NCBI GenBank assembly: GCA_049300095.1
Contig: JBAQYM010000202.1
Location: 1-64,000, forward strand
From: SbD1 sp049300095
GTDB taxonomy: Bacteria; Desulfobacterota; Syntrophobacteria; Syntrophobacterales; Syntrophobacteraceae
Direction: 5' to 3'
Length of the DNA stretch: 64,000 bases
Part shown: piece by piece, positions 34,922-44,021 of the stretch
Layout of the letters: each line of letters starts with the position of its first letter
Numbering within the stretch: position 1 is the stretch's first letter
Made by a program: the position numbers and the translations under genes
Notes under the pieces: generated by a model
Database searches by the model: none
Seen by the model: the letters and a program-made list of their open reading frames with translations, nothing else
What the model was told of the DNA's origin: nothing

Positions 34922-35902
34922 TTACCGTCCACCACCACCACCACCACCGCCTCCTCCTCCTCCCCCGCCGGCACCCCCGCCTCCAGGCCCGCCGGAGCCC
35001 CCACCGGGGCCGCCAAAACCGCCACCAGGCCCCCCGAATCCGCCGAGGCCCCGACCACCAAACCCTCCAAAGCCTCCGCCATGCCCTTGCCCGCGGCTCC
35101 CGATCTGGGGACCGAAGCTTGCCAGGTCACGCGATGAAACCCCGACTTTTGAGGCGAATCCGTCGAGCGAGTCCCTACCCTCAAGGACGGCCAGCGCCGA
35201 CTCGGCGCTTCGGGCGTCAGGGACTCCTTTCTTCCTGGCAATGGACATGATCTTGGAAAACTCCGCAAGCCCGCGTCCTCCGCGTGCGAAAGAGTCCTCC
35301 CGGAATCCGGTCAGGACGAGATTTTCCGAAAGGTCGGCGTCGAATCGGATATTCCTAAGCATGGCCAGCAATTCCAACCCCCGGGCCAGAACGCCGAGGG
35401 GCTTATCCGGATGCCGACCGACAATTCTTTCGAGGTCCTGTCTCGTAAGCCCGCTGTTAAGTGTTTCGGCTACTCGCACCAGGCACTCGTCGGGTCGGCA
35501 CTTTTCGCCTTCCGTCCGGCCAAGGGGGACCTTGGATATGAGGCTCCTGGCGAACAAGTAGTCGTCCAACTTCTTTTCGAGCGCCTTTTCAATTTCAGGC
35601 GGCTGAACGATCTTGGCGAGCCCCTCCTCCATCTTTCCAACGAAAGGTTGAATCGGAAGTCGTTCATTGCCCGCGCCGAGCAGAATCCGCAGGATTCCCT
35701 CGACCGCGGCCGCGTTGTCGGCCCCTTCAAACCCGGTGGAAAGCAGGCGGTTCAGGGCCGGGGCCGGTACGCCGGCCGCCTGGGCCTCACGGACCAATTG
35801 CGAAACGGTCCGCTCCCGGGCCGCGGCCGGAGGGCACAAGGACGCCAGCGCCATAACGATCAGGAACAAAACGGCAAACATCTTCTCAGGTGGTCTTTTC
35901 AT
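34922..35902 (-). CDS. Secreted protein with Gly-rich tail in the sigma-factor cluster
   Basis: A 326-residue protein. I start at 35902 (MKRPPEKMFAVLFLIV), whose codon lies inside the end of the previous gene (17-nt overlap). A signal peptide runs to about residue 29 (PAAARE). The body (30-265) is helical without a recognised domain: TVSQLVREAQAAGVPAPAL, KLDDYLFARSLISKVPLGR, CRPDECLVRVAETLNSGLTR. The last 55 residues are almost all glycine with F, P and R, finishing in a run of 13 glycines before the last arginine. Such tails are seen in surface or matrix proteins. Function unknown; its context suggests it is part of the regulon or signalling of the ECF sigma factor. Confidence 0.75.
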   Translation of the reverse strand: MKRPPEKMFAVLFLIVMALASLCPPAAARERTVSQLVREAQAAGVPAPALNRLLSTGFEGADNAAAVEGILRILLGAGNERLPIQPFVGKMEEGLAKIVQPPEIEKALEKKLDDYLFARSLISKVPLGRTEGEKCRPDECLVRVAETLNSGLTRQDLERIVGRHPDKPLGVLARGLELLAMLRNIRFDADLSENLVLTGFREDSFARGGRGLAEFSKIMSIARKKGVPDARSAESALAVLEGRDSLDGFASKVGVSSRDLASFGPQIGSRGQGHGGGFGGFGGRGLGGFGGPGGGFGGPGGGSGGPGGGGAGGGGGGGGGGGGGGR

Positions 35903-36461
35903 CCTGTCCAACCACAAGAACGGAGTTCGTGTTGCCGAACCCGTCATCTTCGAGAATCAAAGCGAGGGGGTCCGGGACGATTTTGCGGCCGTCAACCAGA
36001 AACCCGTACTCATAACGGCCTTCCGGGAGCATCAACGTAACCGTCCATACCTTGCGCCCGTCCTCCTCGTGAACCTCGCATTCCTGGGCACGCCAGTTGT
36101 TGAAATTTCCCACCACGGAAACGGATCGCGCGTCGGGAATGGCGACAGAGATCCTCACTGGAATCCTGCCGTTCGCTTCCGGAACCGTGGGAGAGACGGG
36201 CGCCATTCCGGGAAGCAAGAGAAAAAAGGCCAGGCAGGCGGCCAGGACCGCCGCGGCACCTCCGGCCTGCAAAGGGGTGAAAGTAAAAGCGCGCGGAGTC
36301 CTGATCCATTTCCACGCGCGCCGCCATCGGCTTGCCGGGACTGCGCGGATCGACTGCATGACCGAGGGCAGCAGGTCCGGTGGAGGGTCCAGGTCAGGCA
36401 TGCTCCGGATCATGGATGCAATTTCGGAAAAACTGTGCTCTTCCTCTAAAGGTTTCTTCAT
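35886..36461 (-). CDS. Probable membrane anti-sigma factor with CBM48 domain
   Basis: A 191-residue single-pass protein. The start at 36461 (MKKPLEEEHSFSEIAS) lies 37 nt after the ECF sigma gene. Residues 1-62 are cytoplasmic and helical, residues 65-85 are a transmembrane helix, and residues 100-185 form a glycogen-binding/isoamylase-N-type (CBM48/AMPK-beta) domain with VVGNFNNWR and EGRYEYGFLVDGRK outside. The cytoplasmic part has no HxxxCxxC zinc motif, so it is not a standard ZAS anti-sigma domain, although the layout and operon position are those of an anti-sigma factor. A carbohydrate-type ligand as input signal is inferred by analogy with the RsgI family of clostridia. Confidence 0.75.
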   Translation of the reverse strand: MKKPLEEEHSFSEIASMIRSMPDLDPPPDLLPSVMQSIRAVPASRWRRAWKWIRTPRAFTFTPLQAGGAAAVLAACLAFFLLLPGMAPVSPTVPEANGRIPVRISVAIPDARSVSVVGNFNNWRAQECEVHEEDGRKVWTVTLMLPEGRYEYGFLVDGRKIVPDPLALILEDDGFGNTNSVLVVGQDEKTT

Positions 36462-36498
36462 AACCGCCCCCTGTCGGCACCCGATCGATCCGAATGAT

Positions 36499-37089
36499 TC
36501 ACACCAGTTTCGTTTCGGCCGTTTCCCGATCACTTTGCCGATCCTTTGAGTCAAGCAACTCCTTGAGCTTTCCCAGGCCCCTATGCACCCGCATTTTTGC
36601 ACCGCTTATGGAAATCTTGAGCGCCTCGGCTATTTCGTCCATCCGCAGGTCCTCCCTGAAACGCAGTATCAGCGCCTCCCGGTAGTCGGCAGGCAGTTTC
36701 ATCAACGCGTCCGGCAACCTGTTCGAGTCCAGCTTCAGGCAAAGGATCTCCTCCTGCTGACCCGGGTAGTCCAATCCCGAGCCCAACTCGCATTCCTCGG
36801 CGCTCACTCTCGGGAACGCTCTGCCGCGACGCAGGAAATTTTTCGATTTGTTCAGTGCTATCGTATAGAGCCAGGGGAAGAACCTCTTCCCTTTCTCGAA
36901 CCGGTGCAACTGCTCGAAGGCCGTTATGAAAGTATCCTGTGAGAGGTCCGAAGCATCCGGAATCGAACCCGTCATCCTTACGAGCATGTTGAAAATCTGC
37001 CGCTGATAGCGCTCGACCAGTACAGCATACGCATTCGTATCGCCGGAGAGTACGGAGTCGATGACATTCTGGTCGTCAGCGGAATTCAT
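36499..37089 (-). CDS. ECF-type RNA polymerase sigma factor
   Basis: A 196-residue sigma-70-family factor with the two-domain ECF layout. Region 2 spans about 20-90 (LVERYQRQIFNMLVRMTG, DLSQDTFITAFEQL, FFPWLYTIALN) and region 4 about 125-185 (LPADYREALILRFREDLRMD, EIAEALKISISGAKMRVHRG). It is followed by the CBM48 membrane protein, its likely anti-sigma partner. No obvious ECF promoter motif is recognised upstream. The upstream neighbour on the same strand encodes another CBM48 protein, a lipoprotein. Confidence 0.93.
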   Translation of the reverse strand: MNSADDQNVIDSVLSGDTNAYAVLVERYQRQIFNMLVRMTGSIPDASDLSQDTFITAFEQLHRFEKGKRFFPWLYTIALNKSKNFLRRGRAFPRVSAEECELGSGLDYPGQQEEILCLKLDSNRLPDALMKLPADYREALILRFREDLRMDEIAEALKISISGAKMRVHRGLGKLKELLDSKDRQSDRETAETKLV

Positions 37090-37171
37090 CAGCGCCTGTC
37101 TTGGTCAGAGGAAAAAAAGCTCCATTCGATATACAAATGGATCCGCCTTCAGGTCACAGCTTTCCTGCCTC

Positions 37172-37516
37172 TTATTCGACCACCAGCACGGCATTTCCCC
37201 CCCCGAATCCATCGCTCTCCGACGCGGCCCCCGGGTCGAGAACCTTCTTTCCGTCCACCATGAAATGGTATCGATACCGGCCGGGGGCGAGAACAAGCGT
37301 GGTCGACCACACCCCGTCTTTAGCGGTCATATAATTGGAGTCGCATAACCAGCCGTTGAAGTCCCCGGCAATACAGACTTTCCGAGCACGGATATCGTTA
37401 TGGACGAACGTAACCGGCATGAGGTCGGATTGGCCCGCCCGCATGCCGTCAAGGGCGCAGCCGGAAAGCGCCGCAACGGCAAGTATAAAGACCAGCGGAA
37501 ACAGGCGGAATTTCAT
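37172..37516 (-). CDS. CBM48-domain lipoprotein
   Basis: A 114-residue lipoprotein starting MKFRLFPLVFILAV with lipobox LSGC (C20). The mature part is one CBM48/AMPK-beta-like glycogen-binding domain: VCIAGDFNGWL near 47-57, MTAKDGVWSTTLVLAPGRYR, and YHFMVDGKKVLDPG. It resembles the extracytoplasmic domain of the probable anti-sigma factor two genes away. The gene lies 82 nt upstream of the sigma factor gene, so it may be the first gene of the cluster. It may bind a glucan or another carbohydrate on the cell surface, or have turned into a protein-interaction domain. Confidence 0.82.
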   Translation of the reverse strand: MKFRLFPLVFILAVAALSGCALDGMRAGQSDLMPVTFVHNDIRARKVCIAGDFNGWLCDSNYMTAKDGVWSTTLVLAPGRYRYHFMVDGKKVLDPGAASESDGFGGGNAVLVVE

Positions 37517-38222
37517 TTGTTCAATCCGCCCCTGGACATTCCTGGCTGGGCCATTGCGTTCTTCCGGTGACTCGGTACTGCACGCATCGACTATTATGGT
37601 TCCGAGTGACAGCAATGAAGAATGCTCGCAAATTAAGTGATTACATGTTCTTTCCAAAATAACTCAAAACACCGCAGCCACCGCGTTCCACCCCTGGTCC
37701 TTGGATGAAAGCCGGTTACTCATGTTTAGAATACCTCTTTCATAATCTGGCTGGAAGTGGTTTTTGGAAGTTTCAACATAATTTGCCAGATCCTCAAATC
37801 CTGCGCGGGCGAGAAAGCACGAAGGAGACGATCCGGACGTGTTAAGCTTTTGAGCGCTCCAAGATTCAAGGACCAAGGGAGCTGCCGTGAGTTTTGTAAC
37901 AGATAATACCAGTTACGCCACCGGCGCGAGTATCGTCGGGAAGGCAGGAGAACTTGTCGGTCCCCTGCCTTTTTGCTTCTCGGCACCCTGCTCCCAGGTC
38001 CGCCGCCGGCCCCAGCTTCAGAGTGATCTCTGAACCAATCCGATGAGGGATTTAATAGGTCAGGATGTAGGAAGAGGATACACCCTCTTACCGTCTCCAA
38101 ATACTGTCTTCAATGCATTTATCTCTTCCACCAATTCTGCTAAACGTGAAGAGCCTTGTAGCAAAATTCCAATTCTATTCAGCCGATCCATTTCCCAAAT
38201 TTCGAGCGACTACGGAGGCAAA
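37517..38222. other. Intergenic region with hairpins and an intrinsic terminator
   Basis: No gene is supported. On the plus strand, a small hairpin GTAAC (37896-37900) / GTTAC (37912-37916) precedes a terminator at 37942-37974, so a short transcript or attenuated leader may be made here. The response-regulator promoter should lie in the AT-richer part after 38040. Confidence 0.5.
37942..37974 (+). terminator. Intrinsic terminator in intergenic region
   Basis: AGGCAGG (37942-37948) pairs with CCTGCCT (37964-37970), followed by TTTT. No protein-coding gene ends just upstream on this strand, so it terminates either a short RNA or a leader of the response-regulator gene 250 bp downstream. Confidence 0.6.
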
Positions 38223-38636
38223 ATGTGTTCAGTATTAATCGTCGAAGACAATTCTGTCTTTTGCAGCGCTCTCAGGAACTTCCTGTCTGCAGCATTCCCT
38301 TCAGTAGAAATCGAGGAAGCATCCAACGGGGAGGAAGCGCTCCATAAATTCAGAATACTCAAACCCGTCCTGATCCTCATGGACATAAGACTGCCGGACA
38401 TAAATGGTCTGGTACTTACCCGGATGATAAAGAATATCTGCCCTGATACAGAAGTTATTCTTCTCACGAGCCACAATATTTTTGAGTACCGTGAGGCCGG
38501 TCTTCGTAGCGGAGCGAGCCACTTCGTAATAAAAGGCAGTGCCCGAGTCGATGATATTACCACTTTGGTCGAATCTATCCTTTTTTCAAAGAATCAGATA
38601 TCCACCCCTTTCGATCGGTCGATACTGAGCGGGTGA
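38223..38636 (+). CDS. Single-domain response regulator
   Basis: A 137-residue receiver protein. The ATG at 38223 follows GGAGG. The acidic pocket E8-D9 (VLIVEDN) and phosphoacceptor D in VLILMDIRLPD are present, with T in ILLTSH and K in FVIKGS. There is no DNA-binding domain in the 15-residue tail, though the receiver resembles the NarL/FixJ type. No histidine kinase is nearby in the island. It may have lost its output domain, or work as a stand-alone phospho-relay protein. Confidence 0.85.
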   Translation: MCSVLIVEDNSVFCSALRNFLSAAFPSVEIEEASNGEEALHKFRILKPVLILMDIRLPDINGLVLTRMIKNICPDTEVILLTSHNIFEYREAGLRSGASHFVIKGSARVDDITTLVESILFSKNQISTPFDRSILSG

Positions 38637-39158
38637 AAGAGTTTCAGGCACCAACAGGAGTTGAAGTTCAGCTTTGCTGTCTTGTCAAATGAGTTTCCGC
38701 ATCAGATTGAGTTTCAGCGGAGATCAATTCCAGCAAAGAGCACGAGCAGCACGAGTCAGCTTGAGAACAAGATCCATTCATTGCATGTCAGTTTCAACGC
38801 GAACGGGAAAAAGGGGCGCAACGCCGGTGCAATGCGAACAATTCTGAGCGCTGTTTCAACGAAGATGGGCAAACACGCCGTTTTGGAAATACTTGAGTAG
38901 TTCGCGATGTGCTGAAATTTCGTAGCGAAATGAAGCCGCTGATAGAAATCTTCCTCATTAGCGTTCTATGACCCTGAGCGTAGTGTTTTCACGCTATGAA
39001 GAACAAGATTTCTTACCATAATGGAAGATATCGCTCAGGCTGGCGGGTATATGGAAATTGCGAACAACCTTGAGAAGGGGATTAAGTTCAGGATTGTCAT
39101 ACCGATTGCGTCTGGATGAGCCGGGAAGCACCATGTATTCTGAAAGGGAGGATTGGCT
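38637..39158. other. Intergenic region, no supported gene
   Basis: A TTG-initiated frame at 38661-38900 has no family pattern and no properly spaced ribosome-binding site. The remaining sequence is AT-richer than the genome around it and shows no repeat I would call. Confidence 0.45.
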
Positions 39159-39362
39159 ATGAACATCGACCGTTTGGTCTTCGCACTTGCAGGAAGTTTC
39201 ATTCTCATCAGCCTTCTGTTATCTCGGATTCACAGTTCCTACTGGCTTTGGTTCACGGCCTTCGTAGGCGCAAATTTATTCCAGGCGGCGTTCACGGGTT
39301 TTTGCCCCCTGGCGAAGGTCCTCAAGGCTTGCGGTTTCAAAACGGGAGAAGCTTTTCGATGA
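39159..39362 (+). CDS. DUF2892-type small inner-membrane protein
   Basis: A 67-residue protein with two membrane helices (LVFALAGSFILISLLLS and WLWFTAFVGANLFQAAFTG), followed by FCPLAKVLKACGF. This is the YgaP-tail/DUF2892 pattern, in which the cysteines flank PLA. GGGAGGATTGG precedes the ATG. Family members occur alone or fused to rhodanese domains in sulfur handling or stress. It is convergent with the RND efflux operon. Confidence 0.82.
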   Translation: MNIDRLVFALAGSFILISLLLSRIHSSYWLWFTAFVGANLFQAAFTGFCPLAKVLKACGFKTGEAFR

Positions 39363-39474
39363 GCCCGAAAGGTAGCTGGTGAGAAAACCGATCTGAAGCG
39401 CCAAACTTCCGACTTGGCCCAATTCTTACTATCTACGCAGTACACCTTCCCGCTTCGCATTTTCGATTCCAGGA

Positions 39475-42400
39475 TCACGCGGCTTGAGGTTGCTCTGATT
39501 TTTTGCCATAGGCCATGTAATAAACCAATGGAACAACGATCAGCGTGAAGAAGGTCGAAACCGCTATGCCAAAAATAAGGGCCCAGGCGAGGCCGGAAAA
39601 GATGGGGTCCAGGGTGATGGGCCAAGCCGCGAGCATGGCTGCCAGGGAGGTGAGGAAGATGGGCCGCGTCCTCAGCGCTCCGGCCTCTATGAGAGAGCGA
39701 ACGAGTGGTTTTCCTTCCTTTTTCCGTTCCTCGACGAACTCGATGAGCAGGATCGAATTGCGGGTGGCGATCCCCGACAGGGCGATCATGCCGATCATGG
39801 CTGTCGCCGTAAAGTATACCGGATTGCCATAGCCGCCCACCGGATGGTCCGTGATCAGGTTCAAGAGCCAAAAGCCCGGAAGAATCCCGATGACCGAAAG
39901 GGGAAGGGCAATGAGCTGGATGGCCGGGAGAAGATAACTCCCGGTCTGATAGAGAAGCAGCAGGTAAATCCCAAGCACCGCAACTCCGAAGGCAATGCCC
40001 AAATCCCGAAAGACCCGTAGCGTGATGTCCCATTCTCCTTCACCGGACCAGATAATGTCGAATCCCTTGAACTGCTCGTCCTTTCCAACCTTGTCTTCGA
40101 GGGTAAGCACCGCATTGGGGGGAGGAAGGCCGGCTGTTTCTCCGAAGACGTAAACCACCGGCTGCAGGTTCTTGTGGTAAACGGGCTGGTCGATGACTTC
40201 GTCCTCGAAGGAGCCAAGCTCTGAGAGAAACACCGTCTCGCCTGTCATGCCCCGGATCATGAGTTGATTGAGGCTCGCCTCGAGCGCCCGATCCTTCTTT
40301 CCTAACCGCAGTTTAATGAGAACGGGATTAACTTCGTTCCCCAGACGAAGTGAGCTCGCAACCGTTCCCATTACCGTTCCCTGGAGAGTCTCGGCGATCT
40401 GCTGGTCGCTTATTCCGTGAAGCGCGGCCTTGATCCTGTCTACCCGAAAAACGGCCTTTCGCTCGGGAGCCACCAGAATATCGTCCACATCCACCACACC
40501 CGGAGTGGACTCCATGATACGCCTGACTCCCCTGGCCGCCTGGACAAGCTCTTCGTAGGGCTGACCGATCCGGCCGTACACTTCGGCAACCAAAGTTGCA
40601 ATGACTGGAGGACCCGGCGGGCTTTCAACGATCTTGATATTGGCGCCGAAATGGTCTGCGATACGTTTGAGATCGTTCCTCAGTCTAAGGCCCAGGGCAT
40701 GACTTTGCTCGGTCCTCCGTTTCTTGGCGATAAAATTGATCTGCAGGTCCCCCACGTTGGCTCCTTGCCTCAGGTAGTAGTGGCGTACCAGGCCGTTGAA
40801 GTCGACGGGACTCGCTGTTCCCGCATGCAGGCTTACATCGGTCACCTCGGGAACGCGCACCAGGTAGTCGGAAAGGGCATGAGCGGCAGCCTGAGTGGTT
40901 TCGAGAGTCGTCCCTCTGGGCATATCGATAACCACCTGGAGCTCGTTTTTATTGTCAAACGGAAGCATCTTGAGGGGTACCCGCTGGGATAGGACCAGCC
41001 AGACGGCGAAACACAGCAAGACGGCAACAGTCCCTAAAATTCCCAGCCGAAGGCTCCTGTGGCGTATGATGGATTCAATCACGCGGTCGTAGATCTTGAA
41101 AAGAGCGCTCTCTTCAAGGGAAAAGGGCTTTTCATGGGGTCTATCGTAGACCCCGCCCAGCATGTGGAGCGAGAGCCAGGGAGTGATGGTGAAGGCGACA
41201 AGCAGACTCATGAGCATGGCGACAGGCACATTGAGCGCCATGGGAGCCATATAGGGACCCATCATCCCCGTTATGAAAAACATGGGAATGAAAGAAATGA
41301 TCACAGCCAGGGTGGCCAGGATAATGGGAGGGCGCACTTCGTTTACGGCGCTCACGACCGCTTGAAACGGCGGCTCCTTTCGCATGGAAAAATGGCGATG
41401 AATGTTTTCCACATCCACTATGGGATCGTCCACCACCAGACCGAGGGACAGGATCAGGGCAAAGAGGGTAACACGGTTGATGGTGAAGCCCAGAAAGTAG
41501 TTGATGAGCAGGGTGAAGCTGAAAGTGACCGGCACCGCGAGAGCGATGATGATTCCCTCGCGCCACCCAAGGGTGTAGGCCAAAAGCAGGACCACGATGG
41601 CAATGGCGATCAGGAGCGCTTCCACGAGATCATTCACCTTCTCATCGGCGGTATTTCCGTAGTCCCTCGTGAGACGCAGATGAACTCCCTGGGGCAGGAC
41701 CTCGCGGGAGAACCGTCCGGCTTCCTTTCGCACCTCTTCCGAAACCCAGACCGCATTGGTGCCCTTCCGCTTGGCCACCGCCACCGTCACCGAAGGGTAG
41801 TCCTTGAATGGCTCGATTCCGGACGGCAGGACCCCATGTCCGCCTTCCGCGGCTGGATCGACGGGAGAGTGGGCTTTTCTGCCAAAAGCAATGGTCGTGT
41901 AGGTTTCCGGTTCGGCCGAACCATCCCGGACCGTGGCAACCTCACTCAGATAAACGGGCCGCATCTCCCGCACCCCGACGATCAGGCTCTCGACCTCACG
42001 GACCGAAGCCAGAAAACGCCCCGCATCCAGTCGCACCTCCTCGTTACCGGAGACCAGATTTCCCGAGGAGAGCGCCACGTTAGCTCCCCGTATGGCCTGC
42101 TGAATATCCTGGATCGTTATTCCGCGGCCCGCCATGCGCTGGGGAGAGGGTTCGACCGTGATCTGCCGGGGGCGACCTCCAACGATAAAAGTGCGTCCCG
42201 CGTTTTTCACCCCCTGTAGCTGGATTTCGAGTTCCTCGGCCATACGCCGCAAGTCGTAGTCGCTATGGCTGTTGCTGTAGAGCGTGAGCTTTACGATGGG
42301 TACATCATCGATCTCGACGGGTTTGACCACCCATCCGGTCACTCCGGGTGGAACCTGGTCGATATTGGACTGGATCTTGTTGTACAGCTTTATCCAGCTC

Positions 42401-42798
42401 CTCTCCCGATCCTGCCCGACATAGAAGCGCACCGTGATGACGGCCTGGGAGGGGAAGCTTGTCGAATAAACGTATTCCACACCATCGATCTGGTAGAGAA
42501 GCTTTTCAAGACGGGTGGAAACCTGCCGCTCAACCTCGCGGGCGGAAGCCCCCGGCATGCTCACCATCACATCGGCTATGGGAACCACGATCTGAGGGTC
42601 TTCCTCCCTCGGAGTGATCCACAGGGCTACGGCGCCCGCAATCAGGCTGATGAGAATAAGGAGGACCGAGAGGTTGCCCCGCAGGAAGGCCACGACGATG
42701 CGGGTCATCCAGTGGTGCTGCTCGGCGTGGGGCTCGGGTTGCGGATCTTGAGGATCGGCGCTTTTCTGGTTTCCGGTATCGATTTGGAGACCGCTCAT
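39475..42798 (-). CDS. RND-family efflux permease
   Basis: An inner-membrane proton-driven pump of 1107 residues with the complete twofold RND topology. The N-terminus carries 45 residues of cytoplasmic extension before the first helix. Helix 4 has the proton-relay acids in LGLVVDDPIVDVENIHRH; the second half ends GIATRNSILLIEF...RTRPIFLTSLAAMLAAWPI. It belongs to the AcrB/HAE-like branch rather than the heavy-metal branch of the cusA-like gene at the window's left end. It overlaps the adaptor gene by 4 nt (ATGA). Substrate unknown. The whole operon lies inside the island and is likely cargo. Confidence 0.9.
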   Translation of the reverse strand: MSGLQIDTGNQKSADPQDPQPEPHAEQHHWMTRIVVAFLRGNLSVLLILISLIAGAVALWITPREEDPQIVVPIADVMVSMPGASAREVERQVSTRLEKLLYQIDGVEYVYSTSFPSQAVITVRFYVGQDRERSWIKLYNKIQSNIDQVPPGVTGWVVKPVEIDDVPIVKLTLYSNSHSDYDLRRMAEELEIQLQGVKNAGRTFIVGGRPRQITVEPSPQRMAGRGITIQDIQQAIRGANVALSSGNLVSGNEEVRLDAGRFLASVREVESLIVGVREMRPVYLSEVATVRDGSAEPETYTTIAFGRKAHSPVDPAAEGGHGVLPSGIEPFKDYPSVTVAVAKRKGTNAVWVSEEVRKEAGRFSREVLPQGVHLRLTRDYGNTADEKVNDLVEALLIAIAIVVLLLAYTLGWREGIIIALAVPVTFSFTLLINYFLGFTINRVTLFALILSLGLVVDDPIVDVENIHRHFSMRKEPPFQAVVSAVNEVRPPIILATLAVIISFIPMFFITGMMGPYMAPMALNVPVAMLMSLLVAFTITPWLSLHMLGGVYDRPHEKPFSLEESALFKIYDRVIESIIRHRSLRLGILGTVAVLLCFAVWLVLSQRVPLKMLPFDNKNELQVVIDMPRGTTLETTQAAAHALSDYLVRVPEVTDVSLHAGTASPVDFNGLVRHYYLRQGANVGDLQINFIAKKRRTEQSHALGLRLRNDLKRIADHFGANIKIVESPPGPPVIATLVAEVYGRIGQPYEELVQAARGVRRIMESTPGVVDVDDILVAPERKAVFRVDRIKAALHGISDQQIAETLQGTVMGTVASSLRLGNEVNPVLIKLRLGKKDRALEASLNQLMIRGMTGETVFLSELGSFEDEVIDQPVYHKNLQPVVYVFGETAGLPPPNAVLTLEDKVGKDEQFKGFDIIWSGEGEWDITLRVFRDLGIAFGVAVLGIYLLLLYQTGSYLLPAIQLIALPLSVIGILPGFWLLNLITDHPVGGYGNPVYFTATAMIGMIALSGIATRNSILLIEFVEERKKEGKPLVRSLIEAGALRTRPIFLTSLAAMLAAWPITLDPIFSGLAWALIFGIAVSTFFTLIVVPLVYYMAYGKKSEQPQAA

Positions 42799-44021
42799 GG
42801 GATGATCGCCTCCTCGCTTTCCGCGAGTCCCGAGAGCACCTCGACGAGGTCTCCGTGGCGTTCTCCGAGCGTAACGAAGCGACGTTGAGGATATCCGTCC
42901 ATATCGATCACTTCTACCAGGGGAAGCTGGCCGACTTGACTCACGGCTTCAGAGGGAATTACCAGTGCGTCATATTGGCCATAAGGGATTCGAAGACGCC
43001 CGAAGAGGCCGTTTACCAGCCGCTGCTCGGCCGGCAGGCTTACTTTCACGAGGACCGTCCGAGTACTGGGGTCCGACTGGGGAACGATTTCCCGGATTGT
43101 TCCCACTGAAGTCAGATTCAGGGCATCGATACGAACCTCCAGATCCTGCCCCGTTTTCAGGTATTGAATGAGGGATTCGGAGAGGGCGGCATGCAGTTCG
43201 GGACGGGAAGGCGTTTCCAGGAAAAAGATCGTTTGACCGGGGGATGCCATATCGCCCACGTTTAGCATCTTTCTGACCACCTGGCCGGTGAAGGGGGCCT
43301 GGATCACGGTGTAGCTAAGCATGGCCCGGGTCTCGGCAATGGCGGCCTCCGTCTGCTCCTTCTGGGCCTGGGCCCTTGCAATTTCGCCCTGGGCCGCCTG
43401 TACTTCCTGGAGCGCCGCGGCTGCCCGGGCTTCGGCTATGTCCTTCCGAGCACGGGCATGATCCAGTTGCTGGCCGGTTGCGGCCTGATTGCGCTTCAGG
43501 TCCTGGTAGCGACGATAATCGGAGAGCTCCTTTTCCTTACTGGCGCGCGTGGATTCCACTTGCGCCCTGGCTGCCGCCATTTTTGCGCGGGCCACCTCCA
43601 CGGCCCGGTCCATGGCAATGCACTGCGACTGAGCCTGCCGAAGCTTCGCCTGGATGTCCCGGTCATCCAGGCGAGCCAGGATGGTCGGTTTGTCATTCTC
43701 ATCGCTTCCGACGACTTTATCCCCTTCTCGAACGAGGATCTCTTTAACCTGGGCCATGATTCGGCTGGAAACCTGAGCCTCGTTCCGGGATCGAAGACTC
43801 CCCACCTGATCGATAACCAGAGGATAAACCCTGCGTTCGACCTTCACCGTGTTCAACTTTCCAGCGTGCGGTTTTGCCTCCGGCGGCCCGGGTTCGACTT
43901 TCCGGACGAAAGCTCCGGCAAGCCACATCATCATGGCGATCAAAAGAACCAGTACCCCCAGCCCCTTGGCCGCCTCGTGCAAAATGGCGCGCTTGTCCCG
44001 GTCTTGCGATGGTTCACTCAT
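42795..44021 (-). CDS. RND periplasmic adaptor (membrane-fusion protein)
   Basis: A 408-residue HlyD/AcrA-type adaptor. It has an N-terminal membrane anchor (GLGVLVLLIAMMMWLAGAF), a lipoyl half-motif (VGSLRSRNEAQVSSRIMAQV), a long coiled-coil hairpin rich in Ala, Arg, Gln and Glu (about 125-225), the second lipoyl half (TVIQAPFTGQVVRKMLNVGD) and beta-barrel parts. It bridges the permease and outer-membrane channel. It overlaps the TolC-like gene by 8 nt upstream and the permease gene by 4 nt downstream. Confidence 0.9.
   Translation of the reverse strand: MSEPSQDRDKRAILHEAAKGLGVLVLLIAMMMWLAGAFVRKVEPGPPEAKPHAGKLNTVKVERRVYPLVIDQVGSLRSRNEAQVSSRIMAQVKEILVREGDKVVGSDENDKPTILARLDDRDIQAKLRQAQSQCIAMDRAVEVARAKMAAARAQVESTRASKEKELSDYRRYQDLKRNQAATGQQLDHARARKDIAEARAAAALQEVQAAQGEIARAQAQKEQTEAAIAETRAMLSYTVIQAPFTGQVVRKMLNVGDMASPGQTIFFLETPSRPELHAALSESLIQYLKTGQDLEVRIDALNLTSVGTIREIVPQSDPSTRTVLVKVSLPAEQRLVNGLFGRLRIPYGQYDALVIPSEAVSQVGQLPLVEVIDMDGYPQRRFVTLGERHGDLVEVLSGLAESEEAIIP

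Noticed and set aside
38661..38900. 79-codon frame with TTG start after the response regulator
   Set aside because: AGGAG directly touches the TTG so spacing is wrong, and the translation has no recognisable pattern.
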